A stretch of DNA of 64,000 bases from Dioszegia crocea (GCA_001600615.1 BCKK01000004.1:1-64000), one strand, 5' to 3'. Positions 1 to 12,200 are shown, counted from the first letter of the stretch. Program-made: numbers and translations. Notes: generated by a model from the sequence alone, not told the origin.

Positions 1-88
1 TGGGAGTACATGATGAGAAGGATGTCACTGGGACTGGTGAGAGCGAGGGCGAAGACTTGGGAAGCAGGGTGGTAGACGGGGGTGAGAG

Positions 89-130
89 AGGCTAACTAGT
101 AGCAAACCCAAGTACCTACTACATAGCACA
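89..130 (+). repeat. 42-bp direct repeat, copy 1
   Basis: This block is repeated at 341-382 with three mismatches. A third partial copy of its end (CTACATAGCACATA) lies at 393-406. No coding sense is visible. The repeat could be a remnant of a mobile element or a local duplication; the sequence alone does not decide. Confidence 0.75.
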
Positions 131-340
131 AATGCAACTCAATCACCCCCAAGTGCCCCTCGATTGGGGTCAATTAGAAGGAAGAGTCGGAGGGGGAATT
201 GGAGAGGAGAAGGAAGGGTTTGAGGTGGGATTTCGAGCGGTAATTGCAGTCGATACTGGACATCAGCTTGGGCGGAGACTAGGATGTACGACATGGCTCC
301 ATGTAGACGCTTCAGCTCTGGGTATTGACAGAAGTCTAGG

Positions 341-382
341 AGGCTAACTAGTAGCAAACCTAAGCACCTGCTACATAGCACA
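341..382 (+). repeat. 42-bp direct repeat, copy 2
   Basis: Second copy of the block at 89-130, spaced 252 bp from it (start to start) and in the same orientation. The segment between the copies has no convincing gene. No terminal TG/CA or target duplication was found that would make the pair LTRs. Confidence 0.75.
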
Positions 383-580
383 TGAAAATATACTACATAG
401 CACATATACAAATCAATCACATTCAATCAACCCTAGGACTTAACTAGTCAAATGGTCAGAAGTTTAATATGTGGACTCGTCATAGCAACATCTACCTCAA
501 GGACTATATGCATGCAATTCAACCGCCTAAGTGCTTACAACTACTATAGCTACAGAACATGGGTCCGGTATGATACATGA

Positions 581-1838
581 TCAAGGTAGGCCGGACCGCC
601 AGGTATCCCCCACCTTGTTCAAGCCCCAGGCAAAGCTGCTGGAATCGTGGACGGTCGTTCGCCGCATATCGCGCTTATACTTCCCCTCGAAAGCCCCCGG
701 AGTGGCGCGGTGCATCACGCAAGTGTTGTCCCAAATGACTACTGGTCAGCGTACACCCGAACGCGCTTCACGCCGGCTCACCAAGATCTCCTGGATCGTC
801 CCATGTGATTGCGCATACGTATTTGGGCTGCGAGGCGTAATCAATCAACTCCTTAATCTCCTTCTGGCCGTCCGAGACAGGCTTGCCTTCGATAGCATAG
901 GCGTGGTTGGCGATGTACATGTTCTCGTCGTCAGCCTTGCACATAAACGCGCTCACAGTTCTTCCAGACGGCTCATGGAGCTGGACTAGCTTGTGCATGC
1001 CAAAAGGGTAGCTTTCCGGTAGCCACTTGGGTTCGTCCAACATCTTCTCGCCTGGGTTTGCTACTCTGCGGGAGTGATGCTGAGAGTGCTTCAAGACGTA
1101 GTCGTGGATCTGGTCTTTGCGCTCCTGTGGAAGGTCGTCGTAGGCTGTCCGCGAGTCGGCAAACTTCTCTCTTCAGCGGTATCACGGTAAAGTATCAGCT
1201 CAACTCACCTCGGTGTCCCCGCCGAAGCCCTTGGGTGGGAGCATATGAGAGAGAAGCAGACTCTGCCGGTCAGTCTTGTTTGTACAACAGATCGTCCGAG
1301 CAAGCTCACATAGCCAGCTCTGCGAGGATTGAACGAAGAGTCGACATGGAAGATCTGGTTGCCCTGTCTGGTTTCAGCTATTGATCCAGCAGCCACAAAG
1401 GCAGACTTTCTCGACCCAGAATCCCTCGTTGAGAATCCGGCTGAATGATGTTGCCGTTGCTGTCTACGTTGCTGACATCAAAGAGCCTGTCGTCTCAGAC
1501 ATAGTCGTACACCACATGGAGTAATCAAAGACCTACTCGTCGTACTTAAGCCGATTGGTGCGTCCGAGTTTATTGTAAGGAGTGACATCGTCGAGCTCGC
1601 CAAATAATTTGGAAAGAGCGACATGGGTTTCATCGTCCAGCCCAGTCTGCCGGAATACCAATACCCCATACTGCTCCATTAGCATCACCTGTGAGGTCTC
1701 CCATACCTTTGCTAGGCCCTCTTTGATGACGGCGGCCATGTCGGGTGTGGCTTTTGTTAAATTCACCCCACTGGCTTCAGCCGCAAAGGTGGAATGTAGA
1801 GGCTTGTAGAGAATATCAACGCTTGGGGCAAGTGTCAT
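581..1838 (-). CDS. TauD/TfdA-family Fe(II)/2-oxoglutarate dioxygenase
   Basis: Six exons, in transcript order 1838-1537, 1486-1416, 1377-1310, 1262-1209, 1163-782 and 741-581, sum to 1038 nt and encode 345 residues, the usual length for the family. The Fe(II) triad is visible: His135-x-Asp137 in FHVDSSFNPRRAGY and a distal His303 in VMHRATPGAF. Arginines in KRDMRRTTVHD fit 2-oxoglutarate binding. It resembles fungal 2,4-D/taurine-type dioxygenases, which hydroxylate a small organic acid or sulfonate and release the heteroatom group. The substrate cannot be read from sequence. The intron between exons 2 and 3 is only 38 nt. The start chosen is the first ATG of the conserved reading frame; the frame stays open further upstream but looks non-coding. 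No neighbour suggests a pathway. Confidence 0.82.
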
Positions 1839-3401
1839 CTTGGTACTAATAACTGTTAGGTAGGGTACAGTCAAGCATGCAGTTAGTAGGACTACCTCCT
1901 TCCGGCTGATCCTATGTATAGTATCTGAATTCCTGGCACCGTGGAATACTGTCGGGCCGGATTTATGGTTCCCGGCGGACGGGCCGCACGCCTGGAACAT
2001 GTGACTGAGTCGAGGATCTCGGGCCGATGAATCCCATAGGGACCTCATTAGAAAGCCGTCCGGCGGGGCTCCAGTTTCTCCCTGGGCTACCCCAGCGCTG
2101 CGCGAACTCCTAAATAGATGCAGTTCCTGAACAAGGTGACTGAGATCTAAATTGGTGGGGATCTTTGGACCCCGCGCGTCCTCCTCACATATGGCCAAGT
2201 CACAGGGGAGAGCAATGATAGACAAGCGCGCAGCGTCCAGAACATGATGCACAGTGAATCAACTTAGCCGCAACCCTTGCAGTTCCCCATGCCCGTCCCC
2301 CCAGGAAAAATCATTGGATTCAGTGTCGAGATCAAGCGCGCAGGGCATGGGTACTGGCGAACTCCTCGACTTCGAGATCTCCTGCGCGCTCCGTTTCCGC
2401 AGTCACATTGTCCCTTCCCATCTCTCCCAGCTCGGATACGACGAGCTATGCCGCGGCGAGACCCGCCCTCGCTACACCATCGTTTGGTACAGCGCGATGT
2501 TGAAAGCACTAGCCGACCAGCTACCAACGTCCGGTATGACTGAAATAGAGATCGTGCCCGCAACGACAGATCACGCCTCTCGCCGACGGTATGAACTCTG
2601 GAACATTCCCACTTGCCACTGAAGTCCTGGACATTATCCATCTTCCCCTCACAACTAGTCTTTTGCTCAAAACGTCCGAGTCAACCTACCAGCCTGGAGG
2701 TGTTGCCGGTCAGACTATCTAATCAACGGCGGTCACCTGGCTGCAAAGCTGCGGTCCAGAGCATACCGAGGTGGGGACACTAGGAAAGGCAGGAGATGAC
2801 AGATTTTACAAACACGGCTTCGACGGTCGTAGCTCGATTTATACTTCCGTTTTGGGGCATATAGCATGTGGCGAGGCTCGTACAATCCTGTTGTACACTG
2901 GCGCGGCCGCGAAGATTGTGTTGGGGATGGCGAAGGGGATGAAGAGGTGAAAGGGAAGCTGGCCAGAGCGGTTTAGCGACGAGCGGCAAAATTTGATCCG
3001 TGCGCTCGCCTTTGGAATGTACGACGGTCCAAGGAGGCACAGCTGTCAGCCGCTGCAATCGTAGTATGACTCCAAGTTTCTTACCCTCCATCGCCTTGAT
3101 CGGACCTCAGTCCAACATCTTCACCTCACAAACTCACGCATGAACGGGCTCCAGCTCAGCCGGATAATATTCGGATAACCTGAGCATTTAACCGCGTCAT
3201 ACATACCTACCGGAGCACACCCGACGATTGTCGGCAGCCTCGGCATGCCAAGTACCAAGTAACTTACTGGCAACATGGAGCTCCAGGCGGCCCGGTCGGC
3301 ACTCATTCTGGAGCTCCACCCTCGAATATAAGGCCCCTCCGTGACCCCACTTTCCCCCGTTGCCTCTTTCCCTTCACTCTCCCCTTCAAATCAAAAGCAT
3401 C
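1839..3401. other. Stretch without a supported gene
   Basis: Several open frames of 70-125 codons occur on both strands (for example 2254-2622 plus and 2264-2641 minus). They overlap each other antisense, lack recognisable domains and cannot be joined by consensus introns. The last part is the promoter of the downstream sugar transporter, with a TATAA at 3327-3331, about 75 bp before its ATG. Confidence 0.5.
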
Positions 3402-5524
3402 ATGGGCTGGAAGAAAGACTGGCAGGGTGTTACGCCCTTCCTATTATTCTGCGTCGCTGCCTTCTCTTGGGGTAGTATCCTATTTGGAATGTAAGTTTGC
3501 CGCGCTGTCTTCAACTGACAGCAGTGATACGGCTGCTTTCAGCGCCCTGCAGGTACTTCCTGCCTGGCTACGAGATTTCGGAGATTTTAACCCTGCGACT
3601 GGCGTTTATTCTTCGCCTACTTCCCGTACATCTTTGATGAATGCGCTCGTATTGTAAGTTTTCGCCGGAGGATAAGCTGACGCGTAGCATCGGGAGCTTC
3701 ATTGGATGTGTAATCTTTGAACCTATTGCGGATAGATTCGGTTACAAGGCTGCAATTCTGCTTGCGGGCGTGATTCAGATTATCGCTGTGATCAGTGAGT
3801 CGATCGATGTGCATTGCGAGATTCCTATCTAATACTATCAGTTGAGATGACCTCCAAGAGTTGGATCCCTTTCACCATCGGCCGGATTATTGCTTATATT
3901 GGGGTATATTAAATCATACCGGCTTTGCGGAGGTTAGCTGATCCTCAGGTCGGTCTCGTCGAGAATGCTACGCCTGGATACTGTTCGGAGATCGCCCCTG
4001 CTCCTATCAGAGGGTTCCTATCAGGTTAGTGACGATCTGGCTTTGAGAACAGTCGCTTATTCGTATAGGCGCCATGACTGTAATGACTACCCTGGGAAAC
4101 ACCATCGGTGTCGCCATCACCCTCCCTTTCGTCTCCGAGCTGAGATCCATCGGTTGGCAGGCGCGTCTTCACTATTGTCCTATTCAGTACGTTGCTGACA
4201 TACAGGTCCCCGTCGGTATCCAATTCCTTCCCGCTGTTGGGATTCTCCTCATGGTGCCGTTCTGTCCTGGTGAGTCTCGATTTAAAGTACCCTTTCCGCG
4301 CTGACTTGTAGAATCTCCTCGATGGCTGGTTGGGAAAGGCCGCATAGAGCAGGCCCAGCACAACATCAATCGCCTCCGAAAGCAAGAGGACATTGACTCT
4401 GGATCTACCGCCGTCGAAATCGAGGAGATCAGATTGGCAGTCAAGGCGAGTGAGGAAGGTGAAAAGGGACGCTGGATCGATCTGTTCAACCCCATCTACC
4501 GATACAGGACATTCATCGTCGTCATGCTCTTCTTCTACTACGAGGTGAGTAAAAACTTTGCGACAGTGCTAATTCCAGACTTCTGGTGGACAATTCGTCA
4601 ATGTCTACGGACCCACATTCTACCGACAGCTCGGCCTGGGCAGCATGATCTTCATCTATCAGACTATAGGTCAGGGGGTAGGTGTTGTCGTTTCCGGTAT
4701 CGGTATCGCCCTTGTCGACAAGATCGGCCGACGACCACTCCTCATCACCGGTGTCCTTATCCTGTTGATCTGCAACATCCTCATCGGTTCCCTTGGTCCC
4801 AAAGTGCCCAATATCAGCCAGACGGAGCAGGGCGTGGTTATCGCCTCGATCATTCTTCTTTTGTCGGGTTTGAAACTTTCCTTCCAACTCAATGGCTGTG
4901 AGTCATCTTCCACACTGCGCGGACTATGGCTAATGATTAGTCTTATTGACGTCCGAGATGGGTGGAAACCGAATGCGAAAGAAGTGTAAGTCGCCATGGA
5001 AATTGTGGCTGATCCCTAGTCATGGGTTTCGGAACCGCCTGCGATGTCCTTTTCCGATTCGTCTTTATCCTTATCGTTCCTTACTTCCTTACCGATCCCA
5101 TCTATATGGGTCCGAGGTTCGCCTTCGTCATGGCATTCATCGCTGCTACTGCTTTGGTCTTTGTCATTCTCTGCGTGCCTGAGGTGAGTCTCCTGCTGCT
5201 CTTTCCATCTGGACAGTGTGCTGATATTTCAGACCAAGGGCAAGATGCTTGAAGAGATGAATGAGCTCTTTGCTGTAAGTCCCCGTAGTCACCTTTCTTT
5301 ATCAAGCTGACAATACAGATGAAGCTTTGGCCATGGCAGTGGCAGAAGACTGAGACCGAGGTCCACCGACAATATCTCGCCGATCTGGACGCGAGGGAGA
5401 ATGGACGGGAACCTGAGTCGCTCAAGGAGAAGGAAATGGGAGTTGTTGAACATGTGAGTTGAGGTTTGATGCGAAGCACTGCGTGGGATATGATGCTGAT
5501 GATGTGCAGAGGGAAAGGGTTTGA
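3402..5524 (+). CDS. MFS sugar transporter
   Basis: A multi-exon sugar/H+ symporter of the major facilitator superfamily, expected in the plasma membrane. The ATG at 3402 begins MGWKKDWQGVTPFLLF. The first introns are 3491-3542 and 3654-3687. The hallmarks of the sugar porter family are present: CPESPRWLVGKGR after TM6, DKIGRRPLLITG between TM8 and TM9, and an ending that reads PE|TKGKMLEEMNELF across an intron. The last exon is tiny (5510-5524) and adds five residues after a GTGAGT intron. The N-terminal LPAWLRDFGDFNPATGVY segment is like fungal disaccharide/hexose permeases, but the substrate cannot be assigned. No metabolic partner gene is adjacent. Confidence 0.88.
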
Positions 5525-6125
5525 TCTGGTCTTGAGAGGAAATGGATCATGGTGTGTTGATGCCAAAGAAGAGAAGTACTGTACAGCCTACGTTCTTGTT
5601 TATTCATAGACATGCGTTAGAAGATGAGATTAGTTCTGTATCGTCCCGAGTCGAGTAAGAGCGAGAGCGTCAACAGGTTCTGCCAGAGTGATGTGAGAGT
5701 CCGCGACTCGGTACTTGTCAACTCATGATGCATCTGGTCATGCCGCGCGCAGAACGTCTTGAGGTCAGGTTCAACATCATCACCGACAAGGCAATTACAT
5801 CGTGCTGGCGCTCTTCTTGTGAACAAAGCACAACGTGATTGGGTCGGGCAATACCAGTGTTGCGCAGATGGATAGGAGGATACAGACTCAACACGGCCAG
5901 GATCACCCTGTCGTATTTGAATCTTATCCGGCTTGGGCAGTTCAGCTTGAGCGAGTGCCATTGTCGAAAGTCAGTCGAGTGTATCTCCATGAAGTTCAGC
6001 CCAAGATTGGTTAGCTCTGCACCGAAGCACAACATCAAGCCATCAATTCATATATACAAGTCATCTAGTGAAGCGCGACAATCTATATCTAATCACATAC
6101 AAGCCCACGTAAGACACATCAGCAA
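5525..6125. other. Convergent intergenic region
   Basis: This is the 3' region between the plus-strand sugar transporter and the minus-strand nitrite reductase. Open frames in it are short and overlapping, with no motifs. I see nothing else. Confidence 0.5.
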
Positions 6126-9100
6126 TCACCAGTCCAACGCCGCACTGCCACATCCTCCACCGTTGGTCGCACACTCCCCAGCCGACGCCGCAGAGGCATC
6201 CTTATCCGACTCCGACAAAGGGGGAACAATCTCGAGCTTGCCAGCGGGGATCCGCCCCAAAGCTTCGGCAGTAGCCTTCTTGACCATCCCTGTAGAAGTC
6301 AGCTTTGCCATATTTGCGTCAAGGGCAAACTCACACTTGGAACTCCCAATCATCTCATCCAGCTCTTCGGTAGGTGGAAGCTTGACCAGCAGTGTACCGC
6401 CTTGCTCTTTGACATCAAACGCCAGAATCTTCATGTCGGTGTCGTTGGTGCATTCTCCAGTGTCAAATCGGTAGTTCCTCTTGTGCAATCTGCAAAGTTA
6501 GCACAGTCTGTATTTAGTAAAGCGTAGACTTACGGGCAAGACACATAAAGATTCCCATCCTTATCATCGCCTACGATACCATGATCCAGGACGAAAGCGC
6601 GCTTGTGGGGGCACATTTGCTGAGTAGCATAGTAGCCTCGACCGGGTACGTGGAAGATGGCGAGTTGAGAGTCGTCTCCATACCGTACAGCCGCGCTGGT
6701 GGTGTTTTGGTCGGTAGGAAGGAGGTCGTCGACGGTGGCAAGAGGAATCCACTTCCACTGGTCTTTGGGAGTTGGGAGATTTGCGGCTTCGAATTTCTGG
6801 GTAGGGAATTGCTGAGGCCAGTCGGCCGGTCTTTGCTGACCTCTCTCCTCGATCTGCTCGATAGCGGGACGATGCTCAGACTAAGGTCAGCCTTGTCCAA
6901 AGCTTGAACTCACAGTATTGACAAACTGCCGGAATTGCTTGCGCAGTTCGGGGTCATTCACAGCCCTCCTCCATTCATCTTCATAATGCCCGATAGCAGT
7001 CTGCATCTCCGCCTCCAACTCTGCACAGATTCCCAGCTCATCCTCCAAGATAATCTTCTTCAACTTCTCAATCCCACCGTCGAAACTCTCGACCCAGCGT
7101 GCTGTGCGCTGAAGCTTATCGGCAGTGCGGATGTAGAGCATGAGATAGCGGTCAATGATGCGGATGACTTTGGTGGGTGGGACGTCGGTAGCGAGTAGCT
7201 GGGCGTGGCGAGGGGTCATTCCGCCGTTACCACCGACGAAAACTGGGTGTCAGCTTTGGCAAAGAGTAGAAGATCCAGTCTGAACTCACTATTCCATCCC
7301 TTGTCAGTCTGTATGATCAGCTATATTCGCATTGGTAAAGGTAGAACGTACCGCTATCAGCCCGAAGTCCTTGCCCTGGGCCTCCGCACACTCCCGTACA
7401 CAACCCGAAACTCCGCCCTTGAACTTGTGTGGGGATCGGACCCCCTTATACCGGTTCTCGAGATCGATAGCGAGACCGACAGAGTCGCCAAGTCCAAATC
7501 GACACCAAGTACTGCCGACGCAGGACTTGACGGACCGGAGAGTCTTGCCGTACGCCTGACCAGACTCAAGTCCAGCATCGATAAGTTTCTCCCAGATAGC
7601 GGGGAGGTCTTGCTTTTTGGCGCCGAACATGTCGATACGAAGAGCTGCAAGTCAGCGAGGGCCTGGGGCGAAGAGAGGTAGTACGTACCTCCGGTAATCT
7701 TGGTGTATAGGTTGAACTCCTTGGCTACTTGGCCGATAGCGATAAGCTTATCTGGAGCTATCTCGCCGCCTTGAACTCGAGGGACGACAGAGAATGTACC
7801 ATCTCGCTGGATGTTGGCCATAAATCTAGGATCAGCATTATCCCCATTGATGACTTACCTGTCGTTGGTATCCTGAAGACCGTGGTGTTTTGGCAACATG
7901 ACGTGCTCATTGTAGAGAGTCGAAAGAATACTGCCGATAGCGGGTTTACACACCTCGCAACCCTGAGCATTGTTGCCGACGCCGATAGTGTCCATAACTT
8001 CGCGGAATGTTTTGAGCTTCTTGATCTTGATCGACATCATGAGGTCCTGACGGCTCATCTTGATGTGGTGACAGAGACTGAAGTCAGCAATAGCCAGAAG
8101 TAGACTTACTTGTTATTGACAACATGACCAAGCTTCTTCATCTCTGCTTTGAAGATGGAGGTGGCAAGGGGTACACATCCTCCGCACCCAGCTCCAACCT
8201 TGGTCTTTGCTTTAATCTTGCCAAAGTCGGTAATGCCGTCCTTGACACATTTGACAATAGCGCCCTTGGCCACATTCTGTCATCAGCTATGTCAAAACTT
8301 AGACTTACGTGGCAGGAGCAGATGGTAGTGTCGTCGTCGAGATCATCGCCGTTGGTCTCACCGTCGGCTTTGGCCCCGAGGATGAATTGAGATGGAGGAA
8401 CCTCAAGCTTCTTCTGCTCTGATTAGCCAAACTCAAACAATGACTGACCTTCTTCTTGGTGATCCCAACCAGCTTGGCAAAATCTCCGACGTCCCCAATC
8501 ATCATACCGCCCAAGAGATGCTGCCCATCTTGACTGAAGATGTACTTCTTGTAGGTGGCGGAGAAAGGGTCGTGATAAGTTAAGCATTTGACCGACTCAT
8601 TGTCGTTCGAGCGGCTGGGCTTCTCGATGTGGACTTCGCCCAGTGCCGGGGCGGAGTAGATCTTTGGCTGAATCCGCATATCGGCAAAGTGGTCACCGAA
8701 AGACGCAACGTCGACACCCATGAGCTTGAGCCGAGTCGACAGATCGGGGGTATTCATTTTGCGAGGGGCGTGTTTGGGTGCTCCGACGCCGTGGGTTTGG
8801 GTAAGGTTGAAGCTGAGGATGTCCGCTTGTTCGATACCAGGGCCAATCAACCCGTAATACTGGGAGTCAGTTCGAGTCGAATGAACAACTCACATTTCCT
8901 CGCCAACTCGCACACTCCCCAATAGCATAGACATCCTTCTCCGAACTCATAAGATCATCCCCAACTTTGACACCTCCTCCTGAGTCTAGCTCGATCCCAC
9001 ACGCTCCCGCCAAATCATCTCTGGGCTTAATGCCGACAGCGTAGATGACAAGATCGGACTCGATAGGCTCCGAGGCGGTTTTGAAACCGGTAAAGACATC

Positions 9101-9984
9101 GCTCTCGCCATCCGAGCTGGTGGTCATATCCTTGATTGTGGATCTGGTGTAGACCTTGACGCCAAGGTCTTCAATCTTCCGGAGGACGAGCATACCGGCC
9201 GAGGCGTCGAGTTGACGATTGAGAGGATAGTCTTGTCGAATATGAATGGAGACGTTGGGGATTTGAATATCATAGACAGCTTTGGCAGCTTCAAGCCCAA
9301 GCAGCTGAAGATTAGCTAGATCAAGTCCAAAACTCACTCCTCCTCCAATAACCTCTGCGCGGGTGACGTGTGGCTGCTCGGCATATTTGATGATGGATTC
9401 TAGATCGGCGATACTGCGGTAGACAAAGACACCTACCGTTAGCTATATTCAGAAGTAGACTCACCTTTGGTCTTGCGCGCTCGATCAGCCGAGACGTAAG
9501 GAGGCAGACCGGCAGCAGATCCGGTAGCTAGGACCAATATGTCATATCTGGCATCAGTCCTGGACTCGTCAGAACTCACTTGAAGACATTGTCCTTGCTC
9601 GTGTGCACCTCCTTCTTCGCCGGATCAACCTTGAGCACCTGCTCGCCAATGTGAAAAGCAAAGTGCTCAGGGTTCTGCTCGGCATACCATGACACCGGGT
9701 TGAGATAGAGGTCCGAGACGTTTCGATGTTGAAAGTATTCTCAAGTCAGCAAGTTCCAAGATAGCAAGCTCACCTGTCAAGCCAACGCGATTATAAGCCA
9801 CCATTGGCTCTTCTCCGCAAGTCCTGATGAAGTACTTTCCGGCAGTGTCGAGCGTGAGCATCTTCTCAATGAAAGCTGGAAATCAGCGAAGCTCTAAGGG
9901 CGACTCACCTATTCCCACCATACCCAATCCCACCACCATCACCTGGACTCGCTTTGACGGCTCATCAGCTGGCCGTATCGCCAT
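6126..9984 (-). CDS. niiA: NAD(P)H nitrite reductase (siroheme, FAD, BFD and Rieske domains)
   Basis: Catalyses the six-electron reduction of nitrite to ammonium in the cytosol. Many exons read through in order. First comes an N-terminal FAD/NAD(P) domain: MVVGLGMVGIAFIEKM with an intron after GLGMVGI, then ILVLATGSAAGLPP, EVIGGG|LLGLEAAK and DVYAIGECASW. A BFD-like [2Fe-2S] segment follows (TTICSCHNVAKGAIVKCV, GAGCGGC, GCEVCKP). Next are the siroheme/[4Fe-4S] motifs CVGSTWCRFG and GGVSGCVRECAEAQGKDFG. Last is a C-terminal Rieske domain (MCPHKRAFVLDHG, YVSCPLHKRNYRF). The order matches Aspergillus niiA. The ATG at 9984 starts MAIRPADEPSKRVQ and is followed by a 33-nt intron at 9876-9908. The protein ends in an odd Gly/Cys tail (GGGCGSAALDW). 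It is divergent from the nitrite transporter gene with a GATA-rich promoter between them. I see no frameshift. Confidence 0.95.
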
Positions 9985-10810
9985 TGTGCGAGACGTTGAG
10001 AGTTATAGAGGAGATTGGACGGTCAAATGTGGCGAGAATGAGACGCTGAATCAGTAGAAATGTCAAAAGTTGATGGCACACTTAGTTACTCTTGCCTCTC
10101 AGCGCGCGCTCCTCCACCCCAGCTGTGCCACCAGCTCAATCCAGCAGTCCAGACATTCCATATCAGGTACGCGCCCAGAAAATCCAGCGAATCAAGTCTC
10201 TTTGATTCGGCTATAGTATCCGCAACTGCATCCGCTTGGCGGGACAGCGCAGTTGTGTGGAGTGCCGAGCAATGCCGACTGTGATATCTGCATGTTGCGA
10301 GGCCCGGAGTCTTATTGATAAGCGTAGATCTCTGATTGATAGCGATAGATAAGGATTCATCACCCAAAATTGGCTCAGGGCCGAATCATCTTTGATTAGA
10401 AAAGCCACGTGTTGTCATCCTCCACTCCTTATCTCTTATCTACCCCATGCTAGCTGATAAGCTTCATGAGGCTCCAAGATCTATCTTCTCAATCCCCGGA
10501 CCATGGCCAGCTCGCACATTATGATCTCAGCCAAGCGGCTGCTGATAAGACTTTTACCCCGCCAAACCCAAGCTATTCCCAGCTTCACCCCTGGAACATG
10601 ATATCTTCAGCGAATGAGGTACCACTGTGCCGCCGACGGCAGCTGCACCTTCGGCATCTGCCATCTTTCTCAGTGATACCCGATCGTCCGAGAACTCGGA
10701 GTTCGGGTTGAGAGACCTCCATAAGTACAGCGGTTAGAGTTCCGGTTTGAGTGTATCTCCCTCTCACTTTCCACACACTACCAACATCCTCCACTCAAAA
10801 GTCAACTACG
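9985..10810. promoter_or_regulatory. Shared divergent promoter region of niiA and nitA
   Basis: The 826 bp between the start codons of the two nitrite genes contain no supported gene. A cluster of GATA-factor sites is listed separately. I did not find a confident match to the ascomycete NirA/NIT4 pathway-specific site. Shared regulation is inferred from the divergent arrangement. Confidence 0.7.
10317..10549. promoter_or_regulatory. Cluster of six GATAAG sites
   Basis: GATAAG occurs on the plus strand at 10317-10322, 10348-10353, 10456-10461 and 10544-10549. It occurs on the minus strand (as CTTATC) at 10428-10433 and 10435-10440. Extra GATAG cores lie at 10338-10342 and 10344-10348. In fungi such sites bind AreA/NIT2-type GATA activators that relieve nitrogen repression. 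That the cluster controls both nitrite genes is an inference from position. Confidence 0.75.
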
Positions 10811-12008
10811 ATGACGGACGCACTTACACCTGTCGAGATCACAGCAGGTGAGCTTCATCGTTGTCGGTATCGAGTCCAAGCTGACTCACAGCTCTCATAA
10901 CGCTGGGCGAGAAGAAGGCGAAGCAGGCATACCACATTACATTTTTCAAGTCTTGGATGTCGGCATGGATCGTGAGTCAGCAGTCAGTACTGACGCTGAT
11001 GTCAGTTATGTTTCGGAGCCATGGTAGTACAGGTCATTCAGGGCGGTAGCGGTACGCTACGAACCGACTACCCCGGTCTCATCTCCCTCGTCGCCGCCTT
11101 CTTCTTCCCCGTCGGCCTCATCATGCTCGTCTTGACTGGCCAAGACCTCTGTACTGCCAACTTCATGGTCGTTCCCATGGCCTGGATGAAGGGTCGAGTC
11201 AGCATCTGGTCCATCCCCGTCAACTTCACCATCGTCTTCTTCGGTAACCTCGCTGGAGCGTTGACTTTCGTCGCTTTCCTCGCACACTATTCGGGCCTGT
11301 ACACCGGCGGTATGATTACCTACTCCATCGCCGTCGCTACCAACAAGAGCAACCAGGGCTGGGGCGAGTGCTTGCTTCGGGGTATCGGCTGTAATTTCCT
11401 TGGTGAGTCGACTTTGGAGGCTATACTCGAGGGTGATCGCTGATGCCGCAGTTTGCATGGCCGTCCTTCTCGGTACCGGAGCTCGCGAGATGATTTCCAA
11501 GATTGCCGCTCTCCACTTCCCCGTCTTCGTCTTCGTTCTCCTCGGCTTTGAGCACGTCATTGTGTGAGTAGTCTCTCGTCGAGAGGTGTGAGTAAAGCTG
11601 ACCCATCAGTAACATGTTCTACATACCTGTAAGTTTTGGCCGCACCCCAATTAGCATTTAGCTGACAATCAGATCGGCATGTTCAACGGCGCCAACGTCT
11701 CCATCGGCCAGTATATCGGTCGTTCCATGATGCCCTCCTTGATCGGAAACAGTGAGTCGATTCAGTCAATCCATTTGGACCCACACTGACAATCAGTCAT
11801 TGGCGGAATGCTCCTCGGTGTCCCCATGCTCTGCTTCTACCAGCCCGTCGAGCTCCCCTTCTTCTCCCGCTTCCAGACACCTCGTGACGAGCCTACATCT
11901 GTCATTGTCCGATCTGAAGATGGGACCCACACCCCCGACTCCATCTACGGCACCGAGGCCAACACCACAACTGTCGGAAGAAAAGCGGCCGAGAAGAACG
12001 CTGTATGA
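10811..12008 (+). CDS. nitA: Formate/nitrite-family (FNT) nitrite transporter
   Basis: A plasma-membrane channel-type transporter of the FNT family, the group that includes Aspergillus NitA. The first exon encodes MTDALTPVEITA and is followed by a GTGAGC intron. FNT features are visible: KKAKQAYHITFFKSWMSAW near the N-terminus, GLIMLVLTGQDLCTANF, GNLAGALTFVAFLAHYSG, and NMFYIPIGMFNGANVSIGQY near the end. Six hydrophobic segments fit the family. The hydrophilic tail (about 60 residues) probably faces the cytosol. It is divergent from nitrite reductase, which strongly suggests import of nitrite for that enzyme. Formate or another monovalent anion remains possible. Confidence 0.92.
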
Positions 12009-12200
12009 GGGAAGTTGCTGCATGGGTTTTGGGGGATGTTTGTATGTAGATCTATAGTTAGCTGTCAATGTATGCTTGTGACTGGATACATCTGCCTGTG
12101 TAATAGTGATATGGTCAGATCCATCTGCTGTTGACGACGTTGGTAATTTGCGGCTAATTCCGTCAAGCTTCATTCATCAACCACCCATATCAGATACATC

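Larger units (their letters stand above)
1..580. other. Stretch without a gene
   Basis: Apart from the imperfect direct repeats I see no supported gene here. The short open frames lack splice-site context and recognisable motifs. Confidence 0.5.

Noticed and set aside
1310..1416. Frameshift in the TauD-like gene
   Set aside because: A 38-nt GT-AG intron restores the frame and gives an exact codon count, so a lesion is not required.
1839..2252. N-terminal extension of the TauD-like frame up to 2252
   Set aside because: Open by chance; residues before MTLAPSVD do not resemble the family and the ATG at 1838 gives the normal length.
2254..2641. Overlapping open frames of about 90-125 codons on both strands
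   Set aside because: No domain, no splice context, mutually antisense.
11057..11560. Minus-strand acidic frame of 167 codons
   Set aside because: Antisense to the well-supported nitrite transporter exons.
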